DNA of 64,000 nt from Lachnospiraceae bacterium. GTDB lineage: Bacteria; Bacillota; Clostridia; Lachnospirales; Lachnospiraceae. The stretch is taken from the NCBI GenBank assembly GCA_015056735.1, contig SVFT01000002.1, positions 36,432-100,431 of the forward strand, given 5' to 3'. Shown piece after piece: positions 18,373-26,995 of the stretch (its first letter is position 1; every line of letters starts with the position of its first letter). A program made the translations under genes and the position numbers. Below the pieces are notes generated by a model. That model was not told the DNA's origin and searched no databases. It saw nothing but the letters and a program-made list of their open reading frames with translations.

Positions 18373-19089
18373 ATGAAGATCATCAATCTGTGTGATACAC
18401 TGAAATGCAGCGATACAACTGCGGCGGTCCGATTTTTTTCGGACGGCCGCAGCATGCGCGTTACGGAAAACCTGATCCGGGAGCATACGATCGCGGTTTA
18501 TACGGATGGGGTGCTTGCGATGGAGATCGCCTGCACAGCGACGGCGCTTCCGGAACTTGTTGTGGGGCGCCTTTTTACGGAAGGCAGGATCAGCGGGGCA
18601 GCTGAGATCGAATCGCTTACGATCGGAGAAAACGGTGAAAGGGCCGATGTGGCTTTGCGATCTGCAAAAGCGCCCGCGGCCGTGGACGGGCGGGAACCGC
18701 TTTCGACAGCTTTTGACAAGGATGCTCTATTTGCGCTTCTTAAGAAAGCGGGCGAAGAGCTTCCACTCCATAAACTGACGCATGCCGCGCACGGTGCGCT
18801 TCTAATGGATGTGACAGGCACGTCATATGCTGCGGAGGATATCGGCAGGCACAATGCGATCGACAAGGTCATCGGGCATCTTCTCATTGAAGGATACGAT
18901 CCGAAGAAGTGCCTGATCTATACGACGGGCCGTGTGCCGCTTGATTCGGTGAACAAAGCGATCCGCGCCGGCGTGGCGGCGATCGTATCCAAGGCCGATC
19001 CGACGGCGGAGACTGTGCAGGCTGCGCATGATGCGGGACTGCGCCTGATCTGCAGGGCAAGGAACGACTCCTTTGATCTGTATGAATGA
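18373..19089 (+). CDS. FdhD-like protein lacking the CxxC motif
   Basis: A 238-residue FdhD-family protein. FdhD passes sulfur from a cysteine desulfurase to the molybdenum cofactor of formate dehydrogenases. Recognisable blocks are ACTATALPELVVGRLFTEG, EDIGRHNAIDKVIG and YTTGRVPLDSVNKAIRAGV, in the normal order. The mobile loop that normally carries the catalytic CxxC reads APAAVDGREPLSTAF and has no cysteine. Either the sulfurtransferase step is lost or this is a diverged paralogue. No formate dehydrogenase is in the window. It follows the lipoprotein gene by two bases. Confidence 0.8.
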   Translation: MKIINLCDTLKCSDTTAAVRFFSDGRSMRVTENLIREHTIAVYTDGVLAMEIACTATALPELVVGRLFTEGRISGAAEIESLTIGENGERADVALRSAKAPAAVDGREPLSTAFDKDALFALLKKAGEELPLHKLTHAAHGALLMDVTGTSYAAEDIGRHNAIDKVIGHLLIEGYDPKKCLIYTTGRVPLDSVNKAIRAGVAAIVSKADPTAETVQAAHDAGLRLICRARNDSFDLYE

Positions 19090-19166
19090 CTGCGGAAGCA
19101 TTGACGGGATCTTCAAATCCCTTTACACTTGGGTAAAGGGACGGGAGTTCCTTTTGGAGATGCGAT

Positions 19167-20900
19167 ATGAAACGATATGCTAAATATATCAAGCCTTACA
19201 AGGCTTATTTTATTTTGGGGCCGATCTTTATGCTCACGGAAGTGGCCGGCGATGTGTATATGCCGACACTGATGGCCGACATCATCAACGTTGGCGCGGC
19301 CAATCACGATGTGCCCTATATCTTAAGAAACGGTGCGCTGATGATCCTGCTTGCCTTTGTGATGATGACAGGCGGTATTCTCGGTGCCTATTTTGCTGCA
19401 AAGGCATCGATCGGTTTCTGTACTGATCTTCGGTCCGATCTGTTTAAAAAGGTGCAGACTTTTTCTTTTCGCAACATCGATTCGTTTTCAACGGGTTCGC
19501 TCATCACGCGTCTGACCAATGACGTGACGCAGGTGCAGAACGTCATCATGATGGGCCTTCGCATGTTCCTTCGTGCACCCGGCATGATGGTCGGCGCGAT
19601 CATCATGGCATATCTGATGAATAAGCGTCTGACGATGATCTTTGCGGTCGCGATCCCGCTTCTTGCCGTTTCCATTGCTGCTTTGATCTTTATCGCTTTT
19701 CCTCGGTTTCTGATCATGCAGAAAAAGCTGGATGCGCTCAATACCTGTACGCAGGAAGATCTGACCAATATTCGCATCATCAAATCCTTTGTCCGTGAGG
19801 ATTTTGAGAATAAAAAGTTTTCGGAGCGCAGCGCCGACTTAAAGCAGGCCGGACTGCATGCACTGCGTGTCGTGATTCTGCATATGCCCGTCATGATGCT
19901 TGCTATGAACCTGACGACACTTGCGGTTGTCTGGGTTGGCGGCAACCAGATCCTCGATGGCGAGATGCCGGTCGGCGATCTGACGGCTTTTACGACCTAT
20001 ATCGTGCAGATCCTGATGTCCCTGATGATGCTTGCGATGGTCCTTCTGAATTCGACAAGAGCGACGGCGAGCATCAGGCGTATCAACGAAGTGCTGGAAA
20101 CAGAAGCGGAACTGTCCGATGCGGATGCGGCACATCCGGATAAGACGGTAGCAGAAGGCAGTATCGTTTTTGACCACGTTTCCTTCTCCTACTATGAAGG
20201 CAGCTCCGAGAAGGTGCTCAGCGATATCAATCTGAAGATTGTTCCCGGTGAGACGGTCGGGATCGTCGGCACGACAGGCTGCGGCAAGACGTCGCTTGTC
20301 CAGCTGATCCCGCGCCTGTATGACGTGAGCGAGGGGCGCGTTACGGTCTCCGGGATCGATGTCCGCGATTACAGCCTTGAGAATCTGCGAAGCGGCGTCG
20401 GTATGGTCCTTCAGAAAAACGTGCTATTTTCCGGCTCGATCGAGGACAACCTTCGCTGGGGCGATGCGAATGCGACGGATGAGGAGATCCGCGGCGTCCT
20501 GGAAGATGCCTGCGCGATCGATTTTGTGGAAAAAATGGAAAAGGGCAGCAGGTCGGAGCTTGAGCGCGGAGGCGCAAATGTTTCCGGCGGGCAGAAGCAG
20601 CGGCTTTGCATCGCGCGTGCCCTCTTAAAGCGGCCGAAGATTCTGATCCTGGATGATTCGACCAGCGCGGTTGACACCGCGACGGAAGCACGGATCCGCA
20701 TGGCTTTTTATACAACCTTGAAGGATACGACTGTGATCATCATTGCGCAGAGGATCTCCTCCGTTATGGAGGCGGATAAGATCGTTGTGATGGATGACGG
20801 ACGGATCGTCGGAATCGGAACGCATCCCGAACTGATGCAGAACTGCGAAGAATACAGAGAGATCTATGAATCGCAGCGGAACAGGGAGGTGACGGCGTAA
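19167..20900 (+). CDS. ABC exporter half-transporter A, with degenerate catalytic Glu
   Basis: A 577-residue ABCB-type half-transporter: six membrane helices (residues 15-300) plus one nucleotide-binding domain. Walker A is GTTGCGKTS, the signature is VSGGQKQRL and Walker B is ILILDDSTSAVD. The residue after the Walker B Asp is Asp instead of catalytic Glu, the usual sign of the degenerate site in heterodimeric exporters. The partner follows immediately (TAATG overlap at 20897-20902). GGAG lies eight bases before ATG 19167. The substrate (peptide, lipid or drug) is unknown. Confidence 0.92.
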   Translation: MKRYAKYIKPYKAYFILGPIFMLTEVAGDVYMPTLMADIINVGAANHDVPYILRNGALMILLAFVMMTGGILGAYFAAKASIGFCTDLRSDLFKKVQTFSFRNIDSFSTGSLITRLTNDVTQVQNVIMMGLRMFLRAPGMMVGAIIMAYLMNKRLTMIFAVAIPLLAVSIAALIFIAFPRFLIMQKKLDALNTCTQEDLTNIRIIKSFVREDFENKKFSERSADLKQAGLHALRVVILHMPVMMLAMNLTTLAVVWVGGNQILDGEMPVGDLTAFTTYIVQILMSLMMLAMVLLNSTRATASIRRINEVLETEAELSDADAAHPDKTVAEGSIVFDHVSFSYYEGSSEKVLSDINLKIVPGETVGIVGTTGCGKTSLVQLIPRLYDVSEGRVTVSGIDVRDYSLENLRSGVGMVLQKNVLFSGSIEDNLRWGDANATDEEIRGVLEDACAIDFVEKMEKGSRSELERGGANVSGGQKQRLCIARALLKRPKILILDDSTSAVDTATEARIRMAFYTTLKDTTVIIIAQRISSVMEADKIVVMDDGRIVGIGTHPELMQNCEEYREIYESQRNREVTA

Positions 20901-22783
20901 TGGCAGAAAGCGGAAAGCAGCAACAGCAGCAACAGCCTCGCGGAAGACATGCCGGCATGTTTCGGACCGGCAAGCCGAAAGAGACGCGGAAAACCTTAAA
21001 GAGACTGTATCGATATATCGAGCGCAGCAGGATGAAGCTTCTGATCGCTTTTGTCTGCGTTCTTGTCAATACCGTTGCGATGCTCGCGGGCACATATTTG
21101 CTGCGGCCTGTGGTCAATATGCTTACCGGCGGAGGATCCCGTCAGGATCTTCTGCGCATGATCCTTCTGATGGCCTGCGTTTATGGGGTGGGCGTGTTTG
21201 CCCAGTATCTGCAGGCGAAGATCATGATCGGCATCTCTATGGATACACTCGAGCGCCTTCGAAACGACCTGTTTGCAAAGATCCAGCGCCTTCCGGTACG
21301 TTACTTTGACCGGAACAGTCACGGTGATCTGATGAGCCGTTTTACCAATGATGTGGATACGCTTGGCGAGCTTTTCTCCGTGACGATCATGCAGCTTCTT
21401 TCAGGTGCGGTTACGATCACGGGAACGCTTGCGCTGATGCTCTATACGAATGTATGGCTGACGCTTGTTACCGTGGTCATGATCCCTGTGATGCTGAAGG
21501 CGGGCGGATTTGTCGCAAAGATCAGCCGCACTTCGTATGCCGGGCAGCAGGAAGCGCTCGGCGCATTGAACGGATTTATCGAAGAGACGGTGGCCGGGCA
21601 GAAGGTGGTGAAGGTATTCTGCCACGAGGAGCAGGCGATCGCAGATTTTGATACGTATAATAAATCATTGAAAAAACAGCAGATGAAGGCACAGTTCTTC
21701 GGCGGCATCATGGGGCCTGTCATGTTCAATATCGGACAGATCAACTATGCGCTGACAGCTATGGTGGGCGGTGTGCTCGCGGTCCTTCGCGGTTTTGACA
21801 TCGGCGGCCTTACCGTATTTGTAAACTATTCTCGGCAGTTTTCGCGCCCGATCAATGAGTTTTCCATGCAGATGAACACGGTTTTCTCTGCACTTGCCGG
21901 CGCGGAGCGTGTTTTTGCGATCATGGATGAGCCGGAGGAAGAGACGGAGAATGCGTTATCGCTTCATCTGAAAGAAACGGAAAGTGGCGTAGAATGGGTC
22001 GTTCCGAAAGATAACGAGCGTTATCGGTTTAAGGCGGAGCATCCGCAGTTCCATCCGGAAGTCGTTCTGCAGAACGTGTTCTTCGGATACGTGCCGGAAA
22101 AGACGATCTTAAAGCATATCACGCTGTATGCGAAGCCCGGTCAGAAGATCGCATTTGTCGGATCTACGGGAGCGGGCAAGACGACGATCACCAATCTGCT
22201 GAACCGGTTCTATGAGATCGGGAAAGGTGCTATCACGATCGATGGCGTGGAGATCGGTGATATCGCAGCGGATGACCTTCGCCGCAATGTAGCGATGGTG
22301 CTGCAGGATACGCATCTATTTGCGGGGACCGTGCGTGAGAATATCCGGTACGGACGGCTTGATGCGACTGACGAAGAAGTGGTGGATGCTGCGAAAACGG
22401 CGAGTGCGCACTCTTTTATCATGCGTTTGAAGGACGGTTACGATACGGTCCTGACGGAGGATGGCGCGAACTTATCGCAGGGACAGCGCCAGCTCCTGAA
22501 CATCGCGCGCGCTGCGATCTCCAAGGCACCGATCCTGATCCTGGATGAGGCGACGAGTTCCGTCGATACGAGAACCGAGAAGCACATTGAGAAGGGTATG
22601 GATCGCCTGATGGCGGAACGAACGACGTTTGTGATCGCCCACCGCCTGTCGACCGTTCGCAATGCCGATGCGATTATGGTATTGGAAAACGGCGAGATCA
22701 TTGAGCGCGGCGATCATGACAAGCTTCTGGAACTGAAGGGACGCTATTATGAGTTGTATACCGGAATGGCAACTCTGGCATAA
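20900..22783 (+). CDS. ABC exporter half-transporter B, catalytic partner
   Basis: A 627-residue half-transporter with a Gln-rich N-terminal extension (about 30 residues), six membrane helices and a nucleotide-binding domain. Walker A is GSTGAGKTT, the signature is LSQGQRQLL and Walker B is ILILDEATSSVD, with the catalytic Glu intact. Together with the upstream gene it should form a heterodimer with one canonical and one degenerate ATP site. A roughly 50-residue insert precedes the ATPase domain (HLKETESGVEWVVPKDNER), common in this subfamily. Confidence 0.93.
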   Translation: MAESGKQQQQQQPRGRHAGMFRTGKPKETRKTLKRLYRYIERSRMKLLIAFVCVLVNTVAMLAGTYLLRPVVNMLTGGGSRQDLLRMILLMACVYGVGVFAQYLQAKIMIGISMDTLERLRNDLFAKIQRLPVRYFDRNSHGDLMSRFTNDVDTLGELFSVTIMQLLSGAVTITGTLALMLYTNVWLTLVTVVMIPVMLKAGGFVAKISRTSYAGQQEALGALNGFIEETVAGQKVVKVFCHEEQAIADFDTYNKSLKKQQMKAQFFGGIMGPVMFNIGQINYALTAMVGGVLAVLRGFDIGGLTVFVNYSRQFSRPINEFSMQMNTVFSALAGAERVFAIMDEPEEETENALSLHLKETESGVEWVVPKDNERYRFKAEHPQFHPEVVLQNVFFGYVPEKTILKHITLYAKPGQKIAFVGSTGAGKTTITNLLNRFYEIGKGAITIDGVEIGDIAADDLRRNVAMVLQDTHLFAGTVRENIRYGRLDATDEEVVDAAKTASAHSFIMRLKDGYDTVLTEDGANLSQGQRQLLNIARAAISKAPILILDEATSSVDTRTEKHIEKGMDRLMAERTTFVIAHRLSTVRNADAIMVLENGEIIERGDHDKLLELKGRYYELYTGMATLA

Positions 22784-22795
22784 ACAGGAAATAAT

Positions 22796-22827
22796 AAAAC
22801 GAGCAGGCGCTTTGCCTGCTCGTTTTT
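22796..22827. terminator. Bidirectional terminator between exporter and minus-strand gene
   Basis: GAGCAGGC/GCCTGCTC with loop GCTTT, flanked by AAAAC and GTTTTT. It can end transcription from both convergent units. Confidence 0.92.
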
Positions 22828-22842
22828 GGGTCTTAATGCATT

Positions 22843-23112
22843 TTAAAGCAGATAATCCGGCATATCCCATACATCGATCGGACCGCCGTTGGCACCGAGG
22901 ATAACGGGTTTCTTAGGTTTTGCCTTTTTGACGGGTTCTGCGGCTTTTGCAGCTGCTTCCTTTGCAGGCACGGGCTTTTTGGCCGGAGCTGTTTTCTTTG
23001 CGGGTGTCGCTTTCTTTGCGGGTGCTGCTTTCTTAGCGGGTGCTTTCTCGACAGAGCTTTCGGCTGTCTTTGTTTTTGCTGCGCGGTTTAAACTACCTTT
23101 TCCTACTGACAT
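22843..23112 (-). CDS. Small Lys/Ala/Pro-rich protein paired with ParA-type ATPase
   Basis: An 89-residue protein, unrecognised. Residues 23-55 consist of about five six-residue repeats of the form APAKKA, a histone H1-like basic, disordered stretch. The C-terminus is different and looks specific: GANGGPIDVWDMPDYLL, acidic with a single Trp. Its start lies inside the end of the ParA gene (10-base overlap), with AAAGGAG 11 bases upstream, so the two are translationally coupled. ParA partners are usually small, positively charged proteins that stimulate the ATPase or link it to cargo, so this may be the cargo adaptor. An alternative is a non-specific DNA-binding protein. The neighbouring divergent operon encodes a microcompartment. 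Confidence 0.7.
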   Translation of the reverse strand: MSVGKGSLNRAAKTKTAESSVEKAPAKKAAPAKKATPAKKTAPAKKPVPAKEAAAKAAEPVKKAKPKKPVILGANGGPIDVWDMPDYLL

Positions 23113-23891
23113 AATCGATCGATCTCCTTTGCTAATGCGACATATTCCCTGGCGCTTCGGCTGCTCTTTTTATAAGAGACGACCGTGCGACAGTTGTCCT
23201 GTGCCCATTCTACGTTACTGTCAACATGAATGCAGTTCTTAAAAACATGGATATCCGGCAATTCCGCCAGACTCTCCATGGTCTGCCTGTAGTAATTCTT
23301 GCGTTCATCGATCTTGGTGATGAGAACGCCGAGCATCGTAAGCTGCGGTGCGATATCCTTCGTGGTATCGACAAAATCGAACATATTGGCAAGTCCGAAC
23401 AGTCCCCAGGGGCTTGATTCGACCGGGATCACGAGATAGTCGCTTGCGCAGAGGATGTTGATGACCCAGCCGCCGAGCGTGGGAGGCGCATCGATCAGGA
23501 TATAGTCGTAGACCCCGCTTTCACGCACTTTTTTCAAACATTTTCTGAGGATGAGTTCACGCTGCATTTTTGTAAAAAGATCGCACTCAATGGAACTCAT
23601 CAGCGTGGAGCTTGGGACGATATCGATGTTCGCTGTGGCGGTCTGCACGATGTAGTCTGTCAGATCGGCCTGAGCGTTTATGGCGCGATACAGGTTCTTC
23701 TCGCTCTTGGCATAGCGCAGCACGTCCTCCTCTTCCAAAACGGAGAGTGAGAGATTGAGCTGCATGTCGCCGTCGATTAGGAGGATGTGCTTTCCGGCCT
23801 CCGCGAGAGCGGCCCCGACGTTCGAACAGGTGGTGGATTTGCCGCTTCCTCCTTTATTATTGGCAAAGCAAATGACTTTGGTCTTGCGCAT
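23103..23891 (-). CDS. ParA/McdA-type ATPase
   Basis: A 262-residue ParA-family ATPase. The deviant Walker A motif is intact with its signature lysine (NNKGGSGKSTTCSN, residues 11-24), Walker A' is IDGDMQLNLS and Walker B is YILIDAPPTLGG. There is no N-terminal helix-turn-helix, as in small plasmid-type ParA, Soj and McdA. Such ATPases bind DNA when ATP-bound and distribute cargo (plasmids, chromosomes, chemoreceptor clusters, carboxysomes) over the nucleoid. No ParB and no parS repeats are seen nearby; instead a small coupled basic protein follows. A possible promoter (TTGTTA, 16 bases, TATACA) lies at 23949-23922. Confidence 0.88.
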   Translation of the reverse strand: MRKTKVICFANNKGGSGKSTTCSNVGAALAEAGKHILLIDGDMQLNLSLSVLEEEDVLRYAKSEKNLYRAINAQADLTDYIVQTATANIDIVPSSTLMSSIECDLFTKMQRELILRKCLKKVRESGVYDYILIDAPPTLGGWVINILCASDYLVIPVESSPWGLFGLANMFDFVDTTKDIAPQLTMLGVLITKIDERKNYYRQTMESLAELPDIHVFKNCIHVDSNVEWAQDNCRTVVSYKKSSRSAREYVALAKEIDRLCQ

Positions 23892-23921
23892 GTTGATCTG
23901 ATTCCAATCGTGTGAATTTGA

Positions 23922-23949
23922 TGTATATTTCCGAAAAATGTCTTAACAA
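23922..23949 (-). promoter_or_regulatory. Possible promoter of the ParA pair
   Basis: On the minus strand, TTGTTA (23949-23944) and TATACA (23927-23922) are spaced by 16 bases, about 30 bases before the ParA start. The rest of the 278-base divergent region (23892-24169) is A/T-rich, with no other clear gene or repeat. Confidence 0.45.
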
Positions 23950-24077
23950 TTTTATTTTACTTCGCTTTAACTTATAGTTCAAGAAATTTTGCATTTTAAC
24001 CGTTTTATAATTTAAAATCTTTGAAAAGCGGAAAAAAGAAAAAATAAGAAAAAAGAAAGAAAAATAAGACGGAATTA

Positions 24078-24106
24078 TTGACACTATTTTGCGGATTGAA
24101 TACAAT
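24078..24106 (+). promoter_or_regulatory. Promoter of the ethanolamine/BMC operon
   Basis: TTGACA (24078-24083) and TACAAT (24101-24106) with a 17-base spacer, 64 bases before the eutA start. A hairpin GATCGCC-AAAAA-GGCGATC (24119-24137) lies in the resulting short leader; it lacks a T-run and its function is unknown. No AdoCbl riboswitch motif is seen. Confidence 0.78.
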
Positions 24107-24169
24107 AAAAATGTGCATGATCGCCAAAAAGGCGATCGTTAGGAAACGGTATAAAAGGATGGCGTGATC

Positions 24170-25609
24170 ATGGAACAATCCAGAATGCTCAGCGTGGGGA
24201 TTGATATCGGAACATCAACGACTTCCGTCATTTTCAGCCATTTGTTTGTTGAGAATACAGCGGGGTATTTTTCGGTTCCCGCCGTTCGCATCATAGACAA
24301 AAAAGTGTTCTACCGTAGTCCTGTTTATACGACACCGCTTCTGGATGCCTCCCTGATTGACGGCAAGGCGCTTGCGAAGATCATCGAGAGCGAATACGCC
24401 GGCGCAGGCGTTGCTTTTTCGGAAGTACAGACCGGTGCGGTCATCATTACGGGTGAGTCTGCGCGCAAGGAGAATGCGCGGATGATCCTCGAGGAGATGA
24501 GCGGATTTGCCGGAGATTTTGTCGTATCGACCGCGGGGCCGGATCTGGAATCCGTCATAGCGGGACAGGGAAGCGGGGCACAGCGTTATTCCGAAGAAAA
24601 CAGTGCTGTTGTTGCCAATCTGGATATCGGCGGCGGCACAACGAATATTGTTATATTTGACAGCGGGGAGATCGTAGCGAAGGGCTGTTTGGATATCGGC
24701 GGCAGGCAGGTAACGCTGTCTGACGACGGACAGGTGACATATGTCAGCCCGAGTGCAGAAAAGATCGCCGCTTTTTTTCATATTCCGATCGAGGTCGGAG
24801 CGTATGCATCCGAAGAAGCATTGGACCGGCTTTGCGATGCGATGAGCGCGATCCTCGAGGAGATCATCGGGATCGGAGACCGATCCGCGCTGGCGGATGC
24901 GGTTCGTACAAAAGGGTCAACGGACCTGGCACTACCTGCCGGACGACCCGTTCGCCACATATTTTTTTCGGGCGGCGTAGCCAAATGCATTTACAGCCCG
25001 GAACATGACCGTCATGCGTACGGTGACATTGGTGTCATTCTGGCGGAGGCGATACGTCGGAGCCGTTTTTTTACCACGTATCATGTGGTACAGGCAGAGG
25101 AGACGATCCGGGCTACCGTGATCGGAGCGGGGACCTATACGACGTCCGTGTCAGGCAGTACGATCACCTATCGGGAGGGACTTTTCCCGATGAAGAATGT
25201 TCCGGTCCTTGCGCTTACCGAGCGGGAAGAGTCTGCGCTCTGGAACGGGGACGCAGCCTTTCTGGAAGAAAAGGTTCGATGGTTCTTAAAGCAGAACGAT
25301 TCGACGCAGATGGTGCTGGCGATAAAAGGAAGAAGCGATCCGGATTATACGGATCTGAAGAGACTTGCCTATGACCTTGCGACAGCGATGGATCGTGTGC
25401 TGGATCCGAGTGTGCCGCTGATCGTGATCGTCAGGGAAGATATCGCCAAGGCACTCGGCCAGATTTTAAGACAGATCCTTGGCGGCAGGCGTGCTGTGAT
25501 CGCGGTGGATGAGATCCGTGTGGAACAGAACAATTTTGTTGATTTCGGGAATCCGATCATGAACGGTCTGGTCATTCCCGTTGTAGTGAAGACTTTGATC
25601 TTCGGATAG
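24170..25609 (+). CDS. eutA: EutA, ethanolamine ammonia-lyase reactivating factor
   Basis: A 479-residue actin/Hsp70-fold ATPase that exchanges damaged cobalamin in ethanolamine ammonia-lyase for fresh AdoCbl. Two phosphate-binding loops are visible: SVGIDIGTSTTSVIF near the N-terminus and NLDIGGGTTNIVIFDSGE near residue 150; FFSGGVAKCIY lies further on. ATG 24170 is preferred with AAAGGAT about 10 bases upstream; a GTG two codons earlier is too close. It leads an operon of nine genes up to eutP, with eutB eight bases downstream. Confidence 0.93.
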   Translation: MEQSRMLSVGIDIGTSTTSVIFSHLFVENTAGYFSVPAVRIIDKKVFYRSPVYTTPLLDASLIDGKALAKIIESEYAGAGVAFSEVQTGAVIITGESARKENARMILEEMSGFAGDFVVSTAGPDLESVIAGQGSGAQRYSEENSAVVANLDIGGGTTNIVIFDSGEIVAKGCLDIGGRQVTLSDDGQVTYVSPSAEKIAAFFHIPIEVGAYASEEALDRLCDAMSAILEEIIGIGDRSALADAVRTKGSTDLALPAGRPVRHIFFSGGVAKCIYSPEHDRHAYGDIGVILAEAIRRSRFFTTYHVVQAEETIRATVIGAGTYTTSVSGSTITYREGLFPMKNVPVLALTEREESALWNGDAAFLEEKVRWFLKQNDSTQMVLAIKGRSDPDYTDLKRLAYDLATAMDRVLDPSVPLIVIVREDIAKALGQILRQILGGRRAVIAVDEIRVEQNNFVDFGNPIMNGLVIPVVVKTLIFG

Positions 25610-25617
25610 GGCAGAGC

Positions 25618-26991
25618 ATGAGCTATCAGACGATTCTTGCAGGACAGAAGTATACGTTTGAGAATGTGAAGGAAGTTCTCGCAAAGGCAGGGGAGCATAA
25701 GTCGGGTGACGTGCTCGCCGGCGTTGCTGCGTCTTCCGATATGGAGCGCGTTGCGGCCAAAGAGGTTCTGGCTTCCATGCCGCTTAAAGATCTTTATGAA
25801 AATCCGGTGGCACCCTACGAGGAAGACGAAGTCACCCGAATGAATATTGACGGCCTGAACCGGACGATCTATGGACAGATCCAAAACATGACGGTCAGTG
25901 ATCTTCGTGAATGGCTGATGGATTATGCGACGACGAATGAAGACATTTACCGCATTTCCAAGGGACTTACGGCAGAGATGGTCGCGGCCGTATGCAAGCT
26001 GATGACCAATCTTGACCTCATTTATGTCTCCTCCAAGATCCGTGTGACGGCACATTGCAACACAACGGTCGGTGAGCGCGGCATTATGGGCACCAGGCTT
26101 CAGCCCAATCATACGACGGACAATGTAGAGGGTATCACGGCATCCCTGTTTGAGGGACTGTCCTATGGCTGCGGCGATGTCCTGATCGGTCTGAACCCGG
26201 TTAATGATACCGTTTCAAGCCTCGCGGAGGTTTTGAAGCGTTTTGACGAAGTAAAGAATTCTCTGGAGATCCCGACCCAGATCTGTGTACTCGGGCATAT
26301 TACGACGCAGATCGAAGCAGTCAGGCAGGGGGCACCCTGCGACATGATCTTCCAGTCGATCGCGGGAAGCGAAAAGGGCAATCGCGCTTTCGGTTTCGGC
26401 AAAGAGACGGTTGAAGAGGCGCTTGCGCTTCTGCAGGTACACGGAACGGCGCCGGGGCCGAACGTGCTTTATTTCGAGACAGGACAGGGAAGCGAGCTTT
26501 CCTCCGATGCGCACTGGGGCGCGGACCAGGTGACGATGGAAGCAAGGTGTTATGCGTTTGCAAGACCGTTCCATCCGTTTATGGTCAATACGGTCGTCGG
26601 GTTTATCGGACCGGAATACCTGTACGATTCCAAGCAGGTCATCCGCGCCGGACTCGAAGACCACTTTATGGCGAAATTATCCGGCATTCCGATGGGATGC
26701 GATTGCTGCTATACCAATCACATGATGGCTGATCAGAACGACATTGAGAATCTGGCGCTTCTTCTCGGAGCGGCCGGCGTAAACTATATCCTCGGTGTCC
26801 CGACCAGTGATGATATCATGCTCAACTACCAGACGAATGCATATCACGATATCGGAACGATCCGCGAGATCTTGGGACTCCGTCCGATACCGGCATTTGA
26901 ACGGTGGCTTGAAAAAATGGGGATCATGGAGAACGGCAGGCTGACAAAGTATGCCGGCGATCCGACGATCTTCCTTCAGAAGGGAAGGTGA
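25618..26991 (+). CDS. eutB: Ethanolamine ammonia-lyase large subunit
   Basis: A 457-residue TIM-barrel subunit that binds ethanolamine and, with EutC and AdoCbl, forms acetaldehyde and ammonia by radical chemistry. The sequence is full length and highly conserved in appearance: ARVTAHCNTTVGERG-like central segment, RLQPNHTTDNVEGI, LIGLNPVNDTVSSL, SIAGSEKGNRAFGF and GPEYLYDSKQVIRAGLEDHF. The product acetaldehyde would be handled by the aldehyde dehydrogenase downstream. eutC begins five bases after the stop. Confidence 0.97.
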   Translation: MSYQTILAGQKYTFENVKEVLAKAGEHKSGDVLAGVAASSDMERVAAKEVLASMPLKDLYENPVAPYEEDEVTRMNIDGLNRTIYGQIQNMTVSDLREWLMDYATTNEDIYRISKGLTAEMVAAVCKLMTNLDLIYVSSKIRVTAHCNTTVGERGIMGTRLQPNHTTDNVEGITASLFEGLSYGCGDVLIGLNPVNDTVSSLAEVLKRFDEVKNSLEIPTQICVLGHITTQIEAVRQGAPCDMIFQSIAGSEKGNRAFGFGKETVEEALALLQVHGTAPGPNVLYFETGQGSELSSDAHWGADQVTMEARCYAFARPFHPFMVNTVVGFIGPEYLYDSKQVIRAGLEDHFMAKLSGIPMGCDCCYTNHMMADQNDIENLALLLGAAGVNYILGVPTSDDIMLNYQTNAYHDIGTIREILGLRPIPAFERWLEKMGIMENGRLTKYAGDPTIFLQKGR

Positions 26992-26995
26992 CGGA

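Noticed and set aside
22843..23112. Dismissing the Lys/Ala-rich frame as low-complexity noise
   Set aside because: Rejected as noise call: it has a good ribosome site, overlaps the ParA stop as coupled genes do, and ends in a distinct non-repetitive Trp-containing tail.
23892..24169. Cobalamin riboswitch or ANTAR-type dual hairpin before eutA
   Set aside because: No B12-box motif is seen, and the leader after the promoter is only about 57 bases with one 7-bp hairpin, too short for either element.
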